Notes under the pieces: generated by a model
What the model saw: the letters and a program-made list of their open reading frames with translations, nothing else
Told to the model about the DNA's origin: nothing
Databases searched by the model: none
Shown here: positions 21,488 to 31,927 of the stretch, in pieces
Layout of the letters: every line of letters starts with the position of its first letter
Position numbering within the stretch: position 1 is the stretch's first letter
Position numbers and translations under genes: made by a program
Origin: Blattamonas nauphoetae
Lineage: Eukaryota > Preaxostyla > Oxymonadida
Reading direction: 5' to 3'
DNA: 64,000 nucleotides
Assembly: GCA_033064195.1 (NCBI GenBank)
Contig: JARBJD010000046.1
Location: 282,184-346,183 of the forward strand

Positions 21488-22444
21488 CTAGAAAATGGTT
21501 TTGAGTACAGCGAGCCCGGCCACTCCAGCGAGGATCTAAAGTGTGAAAAGAAAGAGGGTGATACATATTTCAACAGTTTGTTGTCTTGTTTGTTTTCGCC
21601 TGTCTCTGAGGAGTCGCCAGCTTGAGCGGAGGCGTCTGCTGGAGCTGGTTGAGGATCTGCGGATGATTCCTCTCCTCTCGCACGGACAGCTTCTTCACTG
21701 GAAACGGTGATTGTTTCTGTTTCGTCTTGTTGTGCCTCTTTCACATCTGAGAATACAGGGAGTGTGATGATATTGAAATTATGGAAGAGACCTCCTTGGA
21801 GATAGAGTTTCTTTCCTTTCTCTGCTTCCGCTTCGTTAAGGAGTTTAGATGCCTCGAGAAGTTCGCCTTGGGAGAATTGAGGAGCTTGCGACTTGTCTAC
21901 GAGCTGTTTGTCTGTGAGTCTGAGTGAAGATGAAGTGGAGATGAATATGAAACTGTCTCTTCTGGGCCTCTCCAATCAGTCGATACAGAATGTTGAGCAT
22001 TTGGATTTTTGTCGATGCTGCCGAATTTCCAGCTTGTCGGACATCGAGGAGGTCATCTTTGGGGATTCCTAGACGACAATATGAAATGGAAAAGAGAGAC
22101 CAAAATGTTCCTCACATAATTTGTTGAAGGATCTATACATAGAAAGATAGAGTTGTGCGAATTCAGAAAGAAAACTGGATATTTTCAATGTAATGATATG
22201 TCTGTCCATCTGTCCAGATCTTTGGTAGTTCTACTTCTGGCTTCAAAACTTTGATGAAATCAAAAATAGTTGTGTCCTTGGCTGAGTCCATCACATCACA
22301 TTGGATTGAACGTCCAAGGACGTCTTCAACAAACTTTGTGACCTGATATTTAAGAAGGCAAAGGACTCTTGCCTAACAAAAAACATGCTGACAAAAATCT
22401 TACAAAAATACCTTCTTCGACACAATCATTGTTTCCATTCCCAT
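21488..22444 (-). CDS. Tail-anchored calponin-homology (CH) domain protein
   Basis: Six exons (introns 22343-22411, 22133-22175, 22069-22100, 21920-21953 and 21536-21564) join to exactly 250 codons. Residues ~10-105 form a type-3/calponin-like CH domain: VTKFVEDVLGRSIQ, a D.A.D.TIF.FIKVLKP helix, a YHYIENIQSFNKLCEE helix, HFGIPKDDLLDV, and the last helix ending LNILYRLIGEAQKR. CH domains bind actin, microtubules or signalling partners. The middle is Glu/Ala/Gln-rich. The final exon encodes KYILAGVAGLAVLKTIF and stops at TAG, so the protein ends in a single hydrophobic helix, a tail anchor that would leave the CH domain cytosolic. A CH domain on a short tail-anchored protein is an unusual arrangement. 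It suggests a cytoskeleton-to-membrane linker, which is inference. Confidence 0.72.
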
Positions 22445-22639
22445 TTTCTTGAGTGATGATCCAAATCAAGGGAAGGATCGGAGGTGAATCTCACATTCAT
22501 CGCAGTCTCGTGTGTATTTGTTTGCATGGATTAAGTGCATCTTAATGTTGCTCCCTCAACCCAGGCCTTACAGAAAACCGACCTAAATCAGAAGATATTT
22601 TTCCAATGGTTCTGATCACGCCAAAATGTTCTTCCCACT

Positions 22640-25600
22640 TTGGCTCTTCGTTTGCCATACAGTTCACTCCTCCTGTGTGTTTTCACCTTTTTTGAAGTAT
22701 CTCTTTTAGATTATGTTGGATCGGGAGGAGAGGACAAGCTGGAATGTGGCACACAAGAAGACCCATGCAAAACAATCACTGGCCTCCTCAAGAACACTGA
22801 ACTTGTCAAAACTAATGATATTGTTATTCAGGATCTCATTACAGATTTCGAAATTGTGATAGGTGTCGATGATATCACATTGCAGGGGTTGCTCGAAGAG
22901 GCAATTGTTCCAGGCATCTCTTTCCTTCCTCCAGGAGAAGACGATGAACTGATTGGACTTACTCTCAGTGGCACTAATCTTGTGCTAAAAGATCTTACAT
23001 TCAGTCCTCCACAGCAATCATCGAACAAGCTTATCCAAGTCACTCAAAATTCTATTGTAAGCTTCACAACCTGTGTTTTCAAATCGACTGGTGAATCTTT
23101 AAGCTTCACTAAACCGTTCCTCACTCTTGAAGCAAGTTCAACAACCTTTTCCAACTGTAAAATCAACAACTTAAAGACACAGAAAACAAGCATCATCCAT
23201 ATCACTGGTGGTCAAACATTGTTTGAGGGAACTGTGATGAAAGACATTGAAATGGTTTCAACCGAAGACGATCTTTTATCGAGTAATCTTATCAAAGCAA
23301 CACTCGACAATGATGATTCCCTCTCCTTCAAGAATAAATGCGAATTTGACTATATTATCCTCATAGGTCGTGGAGGTGCTATTGCTGCTGTCACACTCTC
23401 TGGATCTGCCAAAGTCACAATCGGAGATGAAGAAGGGTCCACCAAATTCACAAATGTCGAATCTCGAACCAGAATCGCTGAAGAATCTTCATATGGCGGC
23501 GCTTTCCTTTTTACACTTCTCAAAACAGATGGCATTCTCCCTGTGGATCCAATCACAGTCAAAGACATCCTCTGCTCACTCGTTGGAACAGACGCACAAT
23601 ATGGCAAGTTCCTCTTCATTATGGCTGATGGAATCTTAAAACCCACGTTTGTCACAAACACTTTCGATGTTCGCTTCGATACTGACACAGATGTCATGTA
23701 TATGGTTGATAACTACGAGTCAAAACTTGCTGAACATCCCGTCCCTCTCCGCGCCTACTTCCTAACTGAACCAGAGTCCCTCCATGTCAGCCCGAATGAT
23801 CCAATCGATCACGAAAGGTGCGGCTACGTTTTTCTCCCTTGCGCAACGATCCAATACGCTCAAGCCCAACGCAAGACAAAAGAACTCGGAGTGTGCAAAC
23901 TGAGCCTCGCAAGCAGACTCCAAATTGCCGAGCCTGTCACATTTGACGGTAAAACCCAATATTCATGGAAAGGAACAGACAACCACCCGAATCAAGTGAA
24001 CATCGCTGATACTGGTGGGCCTGACTCGACTGGGTTCTTCATCGATGTCACAGCTGCAGCAGCGTTCGAACTGCTCGACTTCCGCATTGTCACATTCGAA
24101 GACTCACGCGATGGCCTCTTCAGAATCAAGGCTCCCAGCTCTTTCTTCACAAACTGCGCTGTGAGCTTCGACACAACCGTCACAAAGACTCACAAATTCA
24201 TCATGTTCTCAGTTGTGGATGAGACGGCAGTGACATTCAATCAGTTTGAGGCCAAAAGTGCAGGTTTCGAGAGTGCATTGATCAGACTCAGCACTGGCGG
24301 GTCATGCGAAGCTGACAAATGGACATTCGATGACATCACAGTGACCGACGAAGCTCTGATTGCGGGCACAGCCGAAAAACCAGAAGGCGATGAGAAACCT
24401 CCCAAAGTTGTGATTTCTCTGTCGTCCTTCACCAACATCCGCACCGATTCCACCTTCATGACTCCCATCATCACCGATCTGAAAGGATACAACGTCGAAA
24501 TTAACGATGTCAAGATCTTCGAGAAGGACAGCGGAGTCGTCGCCAACGAGTGGAAGGATCAGCACCTCATGAAGTTCGTTCAGTGCGAGGTCACTCTTAA
24601 CAAGCTTGATCTGTCTGGCCAAATGAATGGATGCTTCCATGTGGAAGACTCCAGACTGGATGTGTCCCAGTCCCACTTCTACCAAAGTGGGCTCTTCTCC
24701 ATCGTCGGTGTCGTAGCCACAACCATCGCTTCATCGAACATGACAACGCAAACAGGGCAGGATGACTCTGAAGTCGTTCAGTCCTTCGCTGAGGTGGTTG
24801 ACAATGGACAGGGCGGCACACTCACCATCAACACTTTTGGCCTTAAAAACATCCGCTCCCAAAACCCCGTTTTCAAAGTCGGAAAAGCTACAAACATCAG
24901 ACTCACCAAAATGGCTGTCCAGAACTATGGCACTTCAGCTGAATTCGGAGGCGTTCTCCACGCTCAGCTTGAAGGCGCGACACTGACCGTCGAGGAAAGC
25001 ACATTCCAGATGGTCTCATCAGAGCACACCGTTGCTGGAGCGTGTCTCTATATCGACATGTCCCGCTCCAAGTTTGTGGTCGAGGGTGAGAGGTCGCTGT
25101 TCCAAGAAGTGAAGATGGGAGGGGATAATACGAAAGGGAGTGGAATCTTCCTTCTCATGAAAGACGAGAGCACACTCTCCATCCCTCAAAACATTCAATT
25201 CTTCGATAATTCCGCCTCTGTCGGGAACTTCCTCTATGTCGATGCTGGCGCAGACTCCCTCGCGAAAATCATCACAAAAGACACTGTTCCATTCATCACT
25301 GCCGACACAGACTTTGCTGATGTGAAGGGAACAGGAAAAGAAGGCACGGACATCCCACTTCCTCTTCTCGTTCTTCCTCCACCCGACGTCCTCGAATACG
25401 ATCCAACAGGCATCGACAACGACATTTGTGGGTTCAAGCAGTATCCATGCAAGACGCTCAAGTATTCTCTCGAAAAGCAGCTAAGCTCTGACAAGACATC
25501 AATCGGGATTCAACTTCGTACGAAAGATACGCTCGATCAGGAACTCATCACAAAGAAGGCTATCAGCATCGTCAGCTCGTTGGAAGTCGCTCCGGAATTA

Positions 25601-26884
25601 ACAATCAAGGACAGTAGCCAAACAGACAAGTCAGATTGGTTCATCTCGACGAGCGATACCCTTGTTGTGAACACAGTCTGTTTCAACCTCCCTGACACCC
25701 TCTCTCGCAATGTTTTCATTCACAGCGAGAAAGGGACAGTCAATCTTTACAAAACAAAGTTCAAGCTTTCGGAGACAGTCAAGTACAAAATGAGTCTCCT
25801 TTCGGTCGTCGATGGTGGTGACATTCTGATTGACCATCTTGAACTGAGCAGGGCCACCTTCACTCGAGACCTTATTGTCAGCTCCAACACTCGATTGACA
25901 TGCGAGAAGGTGACACTGGACAAACTCACGCTCGCAAACTGTTCCGTAATTAACGCTGAAAGCAAAGAAGGAACCCACGAGATCAAACTGAACAACTTCT
26001 GCACCACATCGCTCACCAGCGAAGCTGACAAGCTGGTTCTCATCACCGCGAAGGGCGGCAGTCTCTCTATGCACAACGCTGACGTCTCGATTGGCTCTGC
26101 CGCCTCTTCACACAATTCTATCGATCAAGACGAGCCCAACATCTGTCAATGGGCCACTGGGTTGATCAAAACAGAGAAATGCCGAGTCAGTCTCACTGAC
26201 AGCACATTCCGTGACACTCCCGATGGAGTGGTCTCAATGAAGGAAGGAGAGCTGATCCTCACTTCAGTCGTCTTCAAAAATACGAACGCAACGGTCGCGA
26301 ACTTCCCGTCGTTCTCACGCAATGTGCATTGCAATGGTGGGAAGATCATTGTCAGCACTCATCGCCCAGAGGTGTTTAACTATGCGTGGTTTGACCTCAC
26401 CAACTGTGAAGTGGAGGGGTCGCAGACTCTCAAAGACGCTCCTCTCTTTGTTCCGACCATCGAAAAGATCGAAGTCCCCAAGGGAAAGGACTTCCTCCTC
26501 TCCTTCACGGGGAAGAACATGCATCCCTGTGGTCTTCAGTTGAAAGTCTTCAAGCTCGTCAAGGGTGATCCTGTACAAGACCAGGAATTCCCGGTCACAC
26601 TGTCAAGTGAGACTCAAGGCACAGCCAAGCCAGCAAAAGCATTCAAAGTGACAAAGGAGCACAGAGCAACTCTCGTCTATGGGAACCACAAAACCGCCAC
26701 AGACATCCAATTCACCATTGGGAAGTCCAACAAGGGAATCATCATCACAGTCGTTGTCATAGTTGTTGTTGTCTTTGTCGGCATTGCTGTGGCAGTGTGT
26801 GTTGTGCTCTGTGTGCTCAAGTCAAGGAAGAAGAAGAGGCACGGTTACGTCTCCATCAATGAATCAGATGATGATGGTATTTAA
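22640..26884 (+). CDS. Giant single-pass surface protein with three cysteine-signature beta-helix modules
   Basis: A single exon of 1,414 residues. It has a signal peptide (LLLCVFTFFEVSLL), a ~1,340-residue ectodomain, a C-terminal helix (IIITVVVIVVVVFVGIAVAV) and a basic then acidic cytosolic tail (KSRKKKRHGYVSINE). The ectodomain is rich in beta-strands and Thr/Ser turns, as in right-handed parallel beta-helices. It falls into three modules, each opened by two cysteines and a PC.T motif: LECGTQEDPCKTITGLL, ERCGYVFLPCATIQYA and DICGFKQYPCKTLKYSL. The same opening is present at 7614-6304 (-) and in the broken copy near 46600. This gene has no introns, unlike most neighbours. Ligand and function are unknown; adhesion or a glycan-binding coat is a guess from fold and topology. 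Confidence 0.72.
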   Translation: MALRLPYSSLLLCVFTFFEVSLLDYVGSGGEDKLECGTQEDPCKTITGLLKNTELVKTNDIVIQDLITDFEIVIGVDDITLQGLLEEAIVPGISFLPPGEDDELIGLTLSGTNLVLKDLTFSPPQQSSNKLIQVTQNSIVSFTTCVFKSTGESLSFTKPFLTLEASSTTFSNCKINNLKTQKTSIIHITGGQTLFEGTVMKDIEMVSTEDDLLSSNLIKATLDNDDSLSFKNKCEFDYIILIGRGGAIAAVTLSGSAKVTIGDEEGSTKFTNVESRTRIAEESSYGGAFLFTLLKTDGILPVDPITVKDILCSLVGTDAQYGKFLFIMADGILKPTFVTNTFDVRFDTDTDVMYMVDNYESKLAEHPVPLRAYFLTEPESLHVSPNDPIDHERCGYVFLPCATIQYAQAQRKTKELGVCKLSLASRLQIAEPVTFDGKTQYSWKGTDNHPNQVNIADTGGPDSTGFFIDVTAAAAFELLDFRIVTFEDSRDGLFRIKAPSSFFTNCAVSFDTTVTKTHKFIMFSVVDETAVTFNQFEAKSAGFESALIRLSTGGSCEADKWTFDDITVTDEALIAGTAEKPEGDEKPPKVVISLSSFTNIRTDSTFMTPIITDLKGYNVEINDVKIFEKDSGVVANEWKDQHLMKFVQCEVTLNKLDLSGQMNGCFHVEDSRLDVSQSHFYQSGLFSIVGVVATTIASSNMTTQTGQDDSEVVQSFAEVVDNGQGGTLTINTFGLKNIRSQNPVFKVGKATNIRLTKMAVQNYGTSAEFGGVLHAQLEGATLTVEESTFQMVSSEHTVAGACLYIDMSRSKFVVEGERSLFQEVKMGGDNTKGSGIFLLMKDESTLSIPQNIQFFDNSASVGNFLYVDAGADSLAKIITKDTVPFITADTDFADVKGTGKEGTDIPLPLLVLPPPDVLEYDPTGIDNDICGFKQYPCKTLKYSLEKQLSSDKTSIGIQLRTKDTLDQELITKKAISIVSSLEVAPELTIKDSSQTDKSDWFISTSDTLVVNTVCFNLPDTLSRNVFIHSEKGTVNLYKTKFKLSETVKYKMSLLSVVDGGDILIDHLELSRATFTRDLIVSSNTRLTCEKVTLDKLTLANCSVINAESKEGTHEIKLNNFCTTSLTSEADKLVLITAKGGSLSMHNADVSIGSAASSHNSIDQDEPNICQWATGLIKTEKCRVSLTDSTFRDTPDGVVSMKEGELILTSVVFKNTNATVANFPSFSRNVHCNGGKIIVSTHRPEVFNYAWFDLTNCEVEGSQTLKDAPLFVPTIEKIEVPKGKDFLLSFTGKNMHPCGLQLKVFKLVKGDPVQDQEFPVTLSSETQGTAKPAKAFKVTKEHRATLVYGNHKTATDIQFTIGKSNKGIIITVVVIVVVVFVGIAVAVCVVLCVLKSRKKKRHGYVSINESDDDGI

Positions 26885-27012
26885 ACTGTTTTGGGAACTT
26901 TAATTTCACCTCTCACAAAAATTACATTGAGCTCGTTTTTTGTGCAAACAATTCAGCCCAAATCTCATAATTCCCGTTCTGATCGATAGCCCCATGATTT
27001 GTTTTCTTTTCA

Positions 27013-28470
27013 ATGTCGTTTCATGAACTCCGTTGTATGTTTTGTTTCTCGCAGACGGGACTCCTTTGTGATACATTTGTGAAATCATTCATATTTCTCC
27101 CTCTATCTTCATGAAACTCTCCATTTTCTCTCATCAATAATCATTAGCTTTTATTGAGATAATGAAGCAATTGGGGTATCCCAATCTAATTTCATATGCT
27201 TCTTTTCGTCAACCAAACTTTGAGCTTGTATCTCATTCGCTTTACTGGTTGATTAAACGGTATAATTTCAGAACAACCTTCCTCTCTTATTTTCATTTGT
27301 TTTTTTATTTGATTCGCATTTATTGAAGTTCTATTGAACAATTTATCTCTTCTCAAATAAAAATTTCTTCTTTGATAGGGCGGATCCCAACTTCATGTAT
27401 CCATATGAAATCGACACAGATAACGACCGCGTCGCCCTCACCAAAGCCATGGCTAACCATGCAACAACACATCTTCACATTAAAATCAATCCTAAAACTG
27501 TTTATCAGGCAGATCAAGCATCTGTTCATGAGTTATTCAAAATTTCCAAAATACTTGGAGAAGCATCACGACTCAAACCTGGGACGGCTATGTCATCAAT
27601 GGATATACCACCACCTTCTGAAACCAAGGAAACGAGGACACTCGCCTCAGAGATCACTCAGGACGGAGCAAAATTGTCTGAATTTCTCTTGGCGGAAAAA
27701 GAACTGAAAGGAAGCCGACTTTCGGCACTCAGTGTTCCTATGGAACCAGAACTTGCTGAAAAGTTGCTTGAGGATAAAATTCAGCAGAATAAAGATGAAG
27801 CAAAACGACAAAAAGAACGACTTCATGAACTCGAACGAGACAAGGCATCTTTGACAGACAGGATAGTAAAGAAAAAGGAGGAACTTGAACGATGCAAAAA
27901 CCGGCTTCAAGCATGGAAAGCAGTCAAGTATATTCCTATTTTCGAAATGACCAACTGTTTTTCACTTTCCCATCTCTTCTGATCCTGATCAATATTAGAC
28001 CTGCCCACCTTGAAGAGTTTGATCGTGTTGAGCAAGAACTTCGAACGTTGCACCAGACATATGTTGCTCAATATGAGAATCTGATGTATCTTGAACGGGA
28101 AATGGATGCTGTCTACGCGAAAGAACGCGAAAAATATCAATCTGTCGAGAGACATCTCAGTAAAATGCAACGAAAAATGGTTGGTCCTCGGGGAAGCTAC
28201 GGAGACAGAAATATGTCCGCATCGGATGATCTCACTGATGAAGAGGAAACTAACACTAGCGATGAGGTCAGTGATCATGAATCATCAGATTTCAGAGGTC
28301 CCCGAACAAACACAAACAGAAGACCTTTTAATGATACAGAAACTGAAACAGGAGATGATGATGACACAGACGTCGGATCGACTGATGATGGAGATGATTC
28401 AGATGATGGAACTGAGGAAGAGTATGAAGAGACAGAAGATGAGGAACCTGAGTATCGGAGGAGGCGGTAG
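27013..28470 (+). CDS. IFT38: Intraflagellar transport protein 38 (IFT38/CLUAP1/qilin)
   Basis: Four exons join to 385 codons. The introns are 27035-27147, 27260-27378 and 27928-27998. The first two exons give MSFHELR, then FIEIMKQLGYPNLISY, ASFRQPNFELVSHSLYWLI, the diagnostic calponin-like N-terminus of CLUAP1. The third gives PYEIDTDNDRVALTKAMANH and HIKINPKTVYQADQASVHEL. It is followed by the IFT-B coiled coil (DRIVKKKEELERCKNRLQAW; EFDRVEQELRTLHQTYVAQY) and a highly acidic tail ending EPEYRRRR. Length (384) and order match animal CLUAP1 (~410). IFT38 belongs to the IFT-B2 subcomplex, paired with IFT57 and IFT20, and is needed for anterograde transport, so the organism builds a flagellum by IFT. 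The ATG at 27013 is fixed by the conserved MSF start. Confidence 0.92.
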
Positions 28471-28634
28471 TAATCTTTTTTTTTGCCAGCAAATCTCATT
28501 TCATTTTATAGCTTTCTGTTGTACATAGACATGTTCCATTCAAACCAAATGACTCAAGACATTGTTGTTGATGTGAATGAATGATCATTTTGTATACGAA
28601 AACGAAAAAAGGTCCGAAAAGAAAAAGCAAGTGA

Positions 28635-31600
28635 TTATTGAGGAGTAGTCGAGCGAGTTGTTGTTTCCGAAGAACTACCTTCCTCCAAAATATGATTTTC
28701 AATACCGAGGTAGGAGGGCCTGGCTGTGTTGTGGTGATGTTTAGGGGAGGATGGGGTTGAAAATGAAGGTTGAGTTGGATAATCGGATTGTTGAGGAAGT
28801 AAAAGATGGTGAGGAGCAGGAGTGGCATCATTGATCGCCATATTAGTGTCTGTAGTTGGTGTTGGTGATTTTGCGGCTTGGATTGGCAGGCCAAAAGAAT
28901 GAGTACTGTTGAAAGCATCTTCACCAGAACGGGCTGTGAGGACACGTTGTTGTGCCATTGAAACAGAATAATCATGGGTAGGAATGTTGTCTTCTGGCTT
29001 GCGCTCCTCCTTCGCGGTCTGCATCACAGCCTGGGAATGTGATATGCGATTTGTTGGTGGTGATGGTTCTGGTTGACGGTGGCGTTGAAATGTTGGGATT
29101 TCAAGTGTACGTGGATCAATCTTCAGTTTACTTTGTTTGTGGGGAACGATAGTGAGTGATTCAACTTGTTTGTCGATGGGTTGGGTGGGTTGTGTGGGTT
29201 GAGTAAATTGGATAGCAGACGAGACTTGGGCCGTTGTGTTGGCTTGTGTTGGTGTTGACGGCTGATCATACCTGTTTTGGCCAGAGGAATCTTGAGTGTC
29301 CTTTTGTTCGATAGTCGTCACTCCCATTTGTTGTTTTCCGATTCGAGCGTCTGAACGAGCACGAAACTGTGGAATATGGAGCTCGTGGGGATCTATCCGA
29401 GGAGTGCGCTGCGTTTGTGTAGGAACTTGATTCATTGACATGAATTGTCCTCCTCGAGCGGTTTCACTCTGTTTCTTCTTCTCCATCTCTCGAGGATCTT
29501 TTTTGGATTTATTAAATGCAGGAATGTCTGGAATTTGGTTGATATATCGGAGTGGGTTGTGTGGAGGTGGTGGATGTGGGGCCATTTTATCGTTTGTCGG
29601 AATTTCACGTTGAAAAGCTCCAAATCCCTGTGGATTGCCGTCTTTTCCTCGAATTGCATCAATTTGTTGCTGTTGTTTTTTCTGTCCGCGGGGAGGTGGG
29701 AATACAATGTCTGTCGGACGGAATCTTTTCAGATCATTTTGTTGTTGGGTTTGTGGCTGCAAATCCATTTGTTTGGCTGCATCAAGTTGTTTCTTGTGTT
29801 GTTCTTTCGTGTCATCACGGGAACTCAGGCCGAATTGATCTTGGCGGTTCTCCAGTTCATCTTTTCGCCGTTTGTCACTTTGATCCGATGGTTGTGGCTG
29901 GACCTGGCGTTGCTGTTTGCGTCGTTGGAGATCAGGAAATGATGGAATGTTTTGGAGGTCGAATGGGCCATTCCTCATCTCCCTGGAATGTGGTTTCGCA
30001 TTAAGAAGCATTTGACGTGCATTCTCCCTCTCCTTTGTCAACTTCTCTTTGATAAATTTCTCTTTCTCCATTTGCAATCGTTCTTCTTCAGCACGTTGGT
30101 TCTTCTCTCGTTCTGTGGGTGTCCGGTTATCTCTTTGGAATTGTGGTTGTGGAGGAGGTTGTCCTTCAGGACGAGCTTTGCTTCCTCTGAACGGGGGAAT
30201 GTCAAGATCTTGCATGTTGATTTTGAACGGTGATTCTTTTTTCCCTCGACGCTGTCCTTCACCTTTCCATCCTCGTTCATCCATCTCTTCTCGACCTTCC
30301 CTGGGATGTGGAAAAATCACACGAGTAGCATTTCGAGCTGAGAAGGAAAATGGAAAATGTTGTGATTTCAATTGAAGAATATACTTTCGTGAGCCCTTCC
30401 CTTCGGATCGAGCGGTCTGATGACGTTTTCTATCCGAGCTCCTCGATCTAAAACTCGGTCCCTGTTATCTCTATAGAAGAAGAGAAAGTGAAGAAGTGAT
30501 CGAGATAAAGACAGCGTGAAAAGACGTGAACAATTGATGAGAGTTATGAGAATTTGCGCAGTGTAATCTGAGAAATCAGAACAGAATATACCTTGCATGT
30601 GGTCCATGGTGTCCCGGTTGAGAGGAAGCAAGGAGGTTCCAATCAAAAACCATGTCGAATTGGTATTCTTCTCTTTCAAAGAGAAGTCTGAAGAGACGAC
30701 GAAGATGATCATAATCTGGTTTTGCATCAAAACGGAGATCTATAAGGAATGCAAAGACGGAGAAAAGAATGTTATGAGTAGGCGTATGACAGATAATGGA
30801 GAAGAGAATTGGTTGATGAGATTGTTTTGGTCCAAAATACAATGATCAATAAGAAACCAAAAATATGAGGGAGAAAAACATCAATATATGAATATTGATC
30901 TCTTGGATGAGGAAGACAAACCGCGAACGTATGAAATGTATTGTGAGAACTCTTGAGGGATGTGTCGGCAGAGATCTTCAACATGGGTACCGATTTTTAT
31001 CTCACCAATTCTGTTGTACTTTGATCGTCTACTCTGTGCTTTGACGCCTTGCCAAGGTAGCTGCCCTTTCAAGAAATAGACAAACATATATCCGAGAGCT
31101 TCTAGATCGTCTCTTCGAGATTGTTCGATACCGACATGTGTGTTGATACTAGCATATCGAACAGTGCCTGTAATTCCCTTTGTTTCTCGGTATGGAATGT
31201 GTTGAAGTGTCCGAGAATCGCGATATCGTTTGGCCAGTCCAAAATCGATCATGAAGACTGTAGTAGCATTGTCGCCCCGCCCAATTAAGAAATTATCCGG
31301 TTTAATATCACGGTGAATAAAGTTTTTGGAATGAAGATACTCCACACGAGAGAGAAGTTGATCAGCGAGCATGAGTGTTGTTTTGAGTGAAAAACGGCGT
31401 CCACATTTGTTAAAAAGGTCTTCCAATGATGATCCTAGGAGGTCCATAACCATTATGTTGTATTCGCCTTCCACACCGAACCATTTGACTGAGGGGATTC
31501 CTGGTCCTCCTTGTAGCATTCTGTAGAGACGGGTTTCATAGTATAGTTGTGGTTGCCTTGTTCGAGCCTTTTCGAGTTTGATGGCTATTTCCTCGTTAGT

Positions 31601-31738
31601 GTTGATGATCTTACCTCGATAGATTTCTCCAAACGATCCTGCTCCAATCGGTCGATTCGTTTCAACTTTGAATGTGTTCGCAATTATCCACTCCCCTCTC
31701 TCAAAATTATCACTTCCTCTGAGAGAATGAGGGTGCAT
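28635..31738 (-). CDS. Casein kinase 1 with a ~565-residue Gln/Pro-rich tail containing repeated IPxF motifs
   Basis: Four exons (introns 30740-30921, 30471-30591 and 30338-30384) join to 918 codons. Residues ~20-320 are a complete CK1 kinase domain: [20 protein letters not shown], the hinge [50 protein letters not shown], then [19 protein letters not shown] and QFDMVFDW. All catalytic residues (Lys, HRD, DFG) are present, so an active Ser/Thr kinase is expected. After residue ~350 the protein is disordered and rich in Gln, Pro, Arg and Lys. The tail carries five copies of a short motif, [26 protein letters not shown] and LEIPTF, each followed by basic residues. CK1 tails often regulate or localise the kinase; a docking role for these motifs is inference. 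Confidence 0.88.
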
Positions 31739-31927
31739 GGATTGAATATGAATAGATGATGTATCAGTGTGGAATTGTTATGTGAGAGGATCGATCGGCG
31801 AATAATTGTTCCGTTTAAACTGTGTCGACTTTTCAACTCATTGCACACGCACCTTTATGATACCAAATCTTCATTTATCTGCTTCGTTTGTATATTTTGT
31901 GACAATCACACCGACAAAAAGAGAGAA

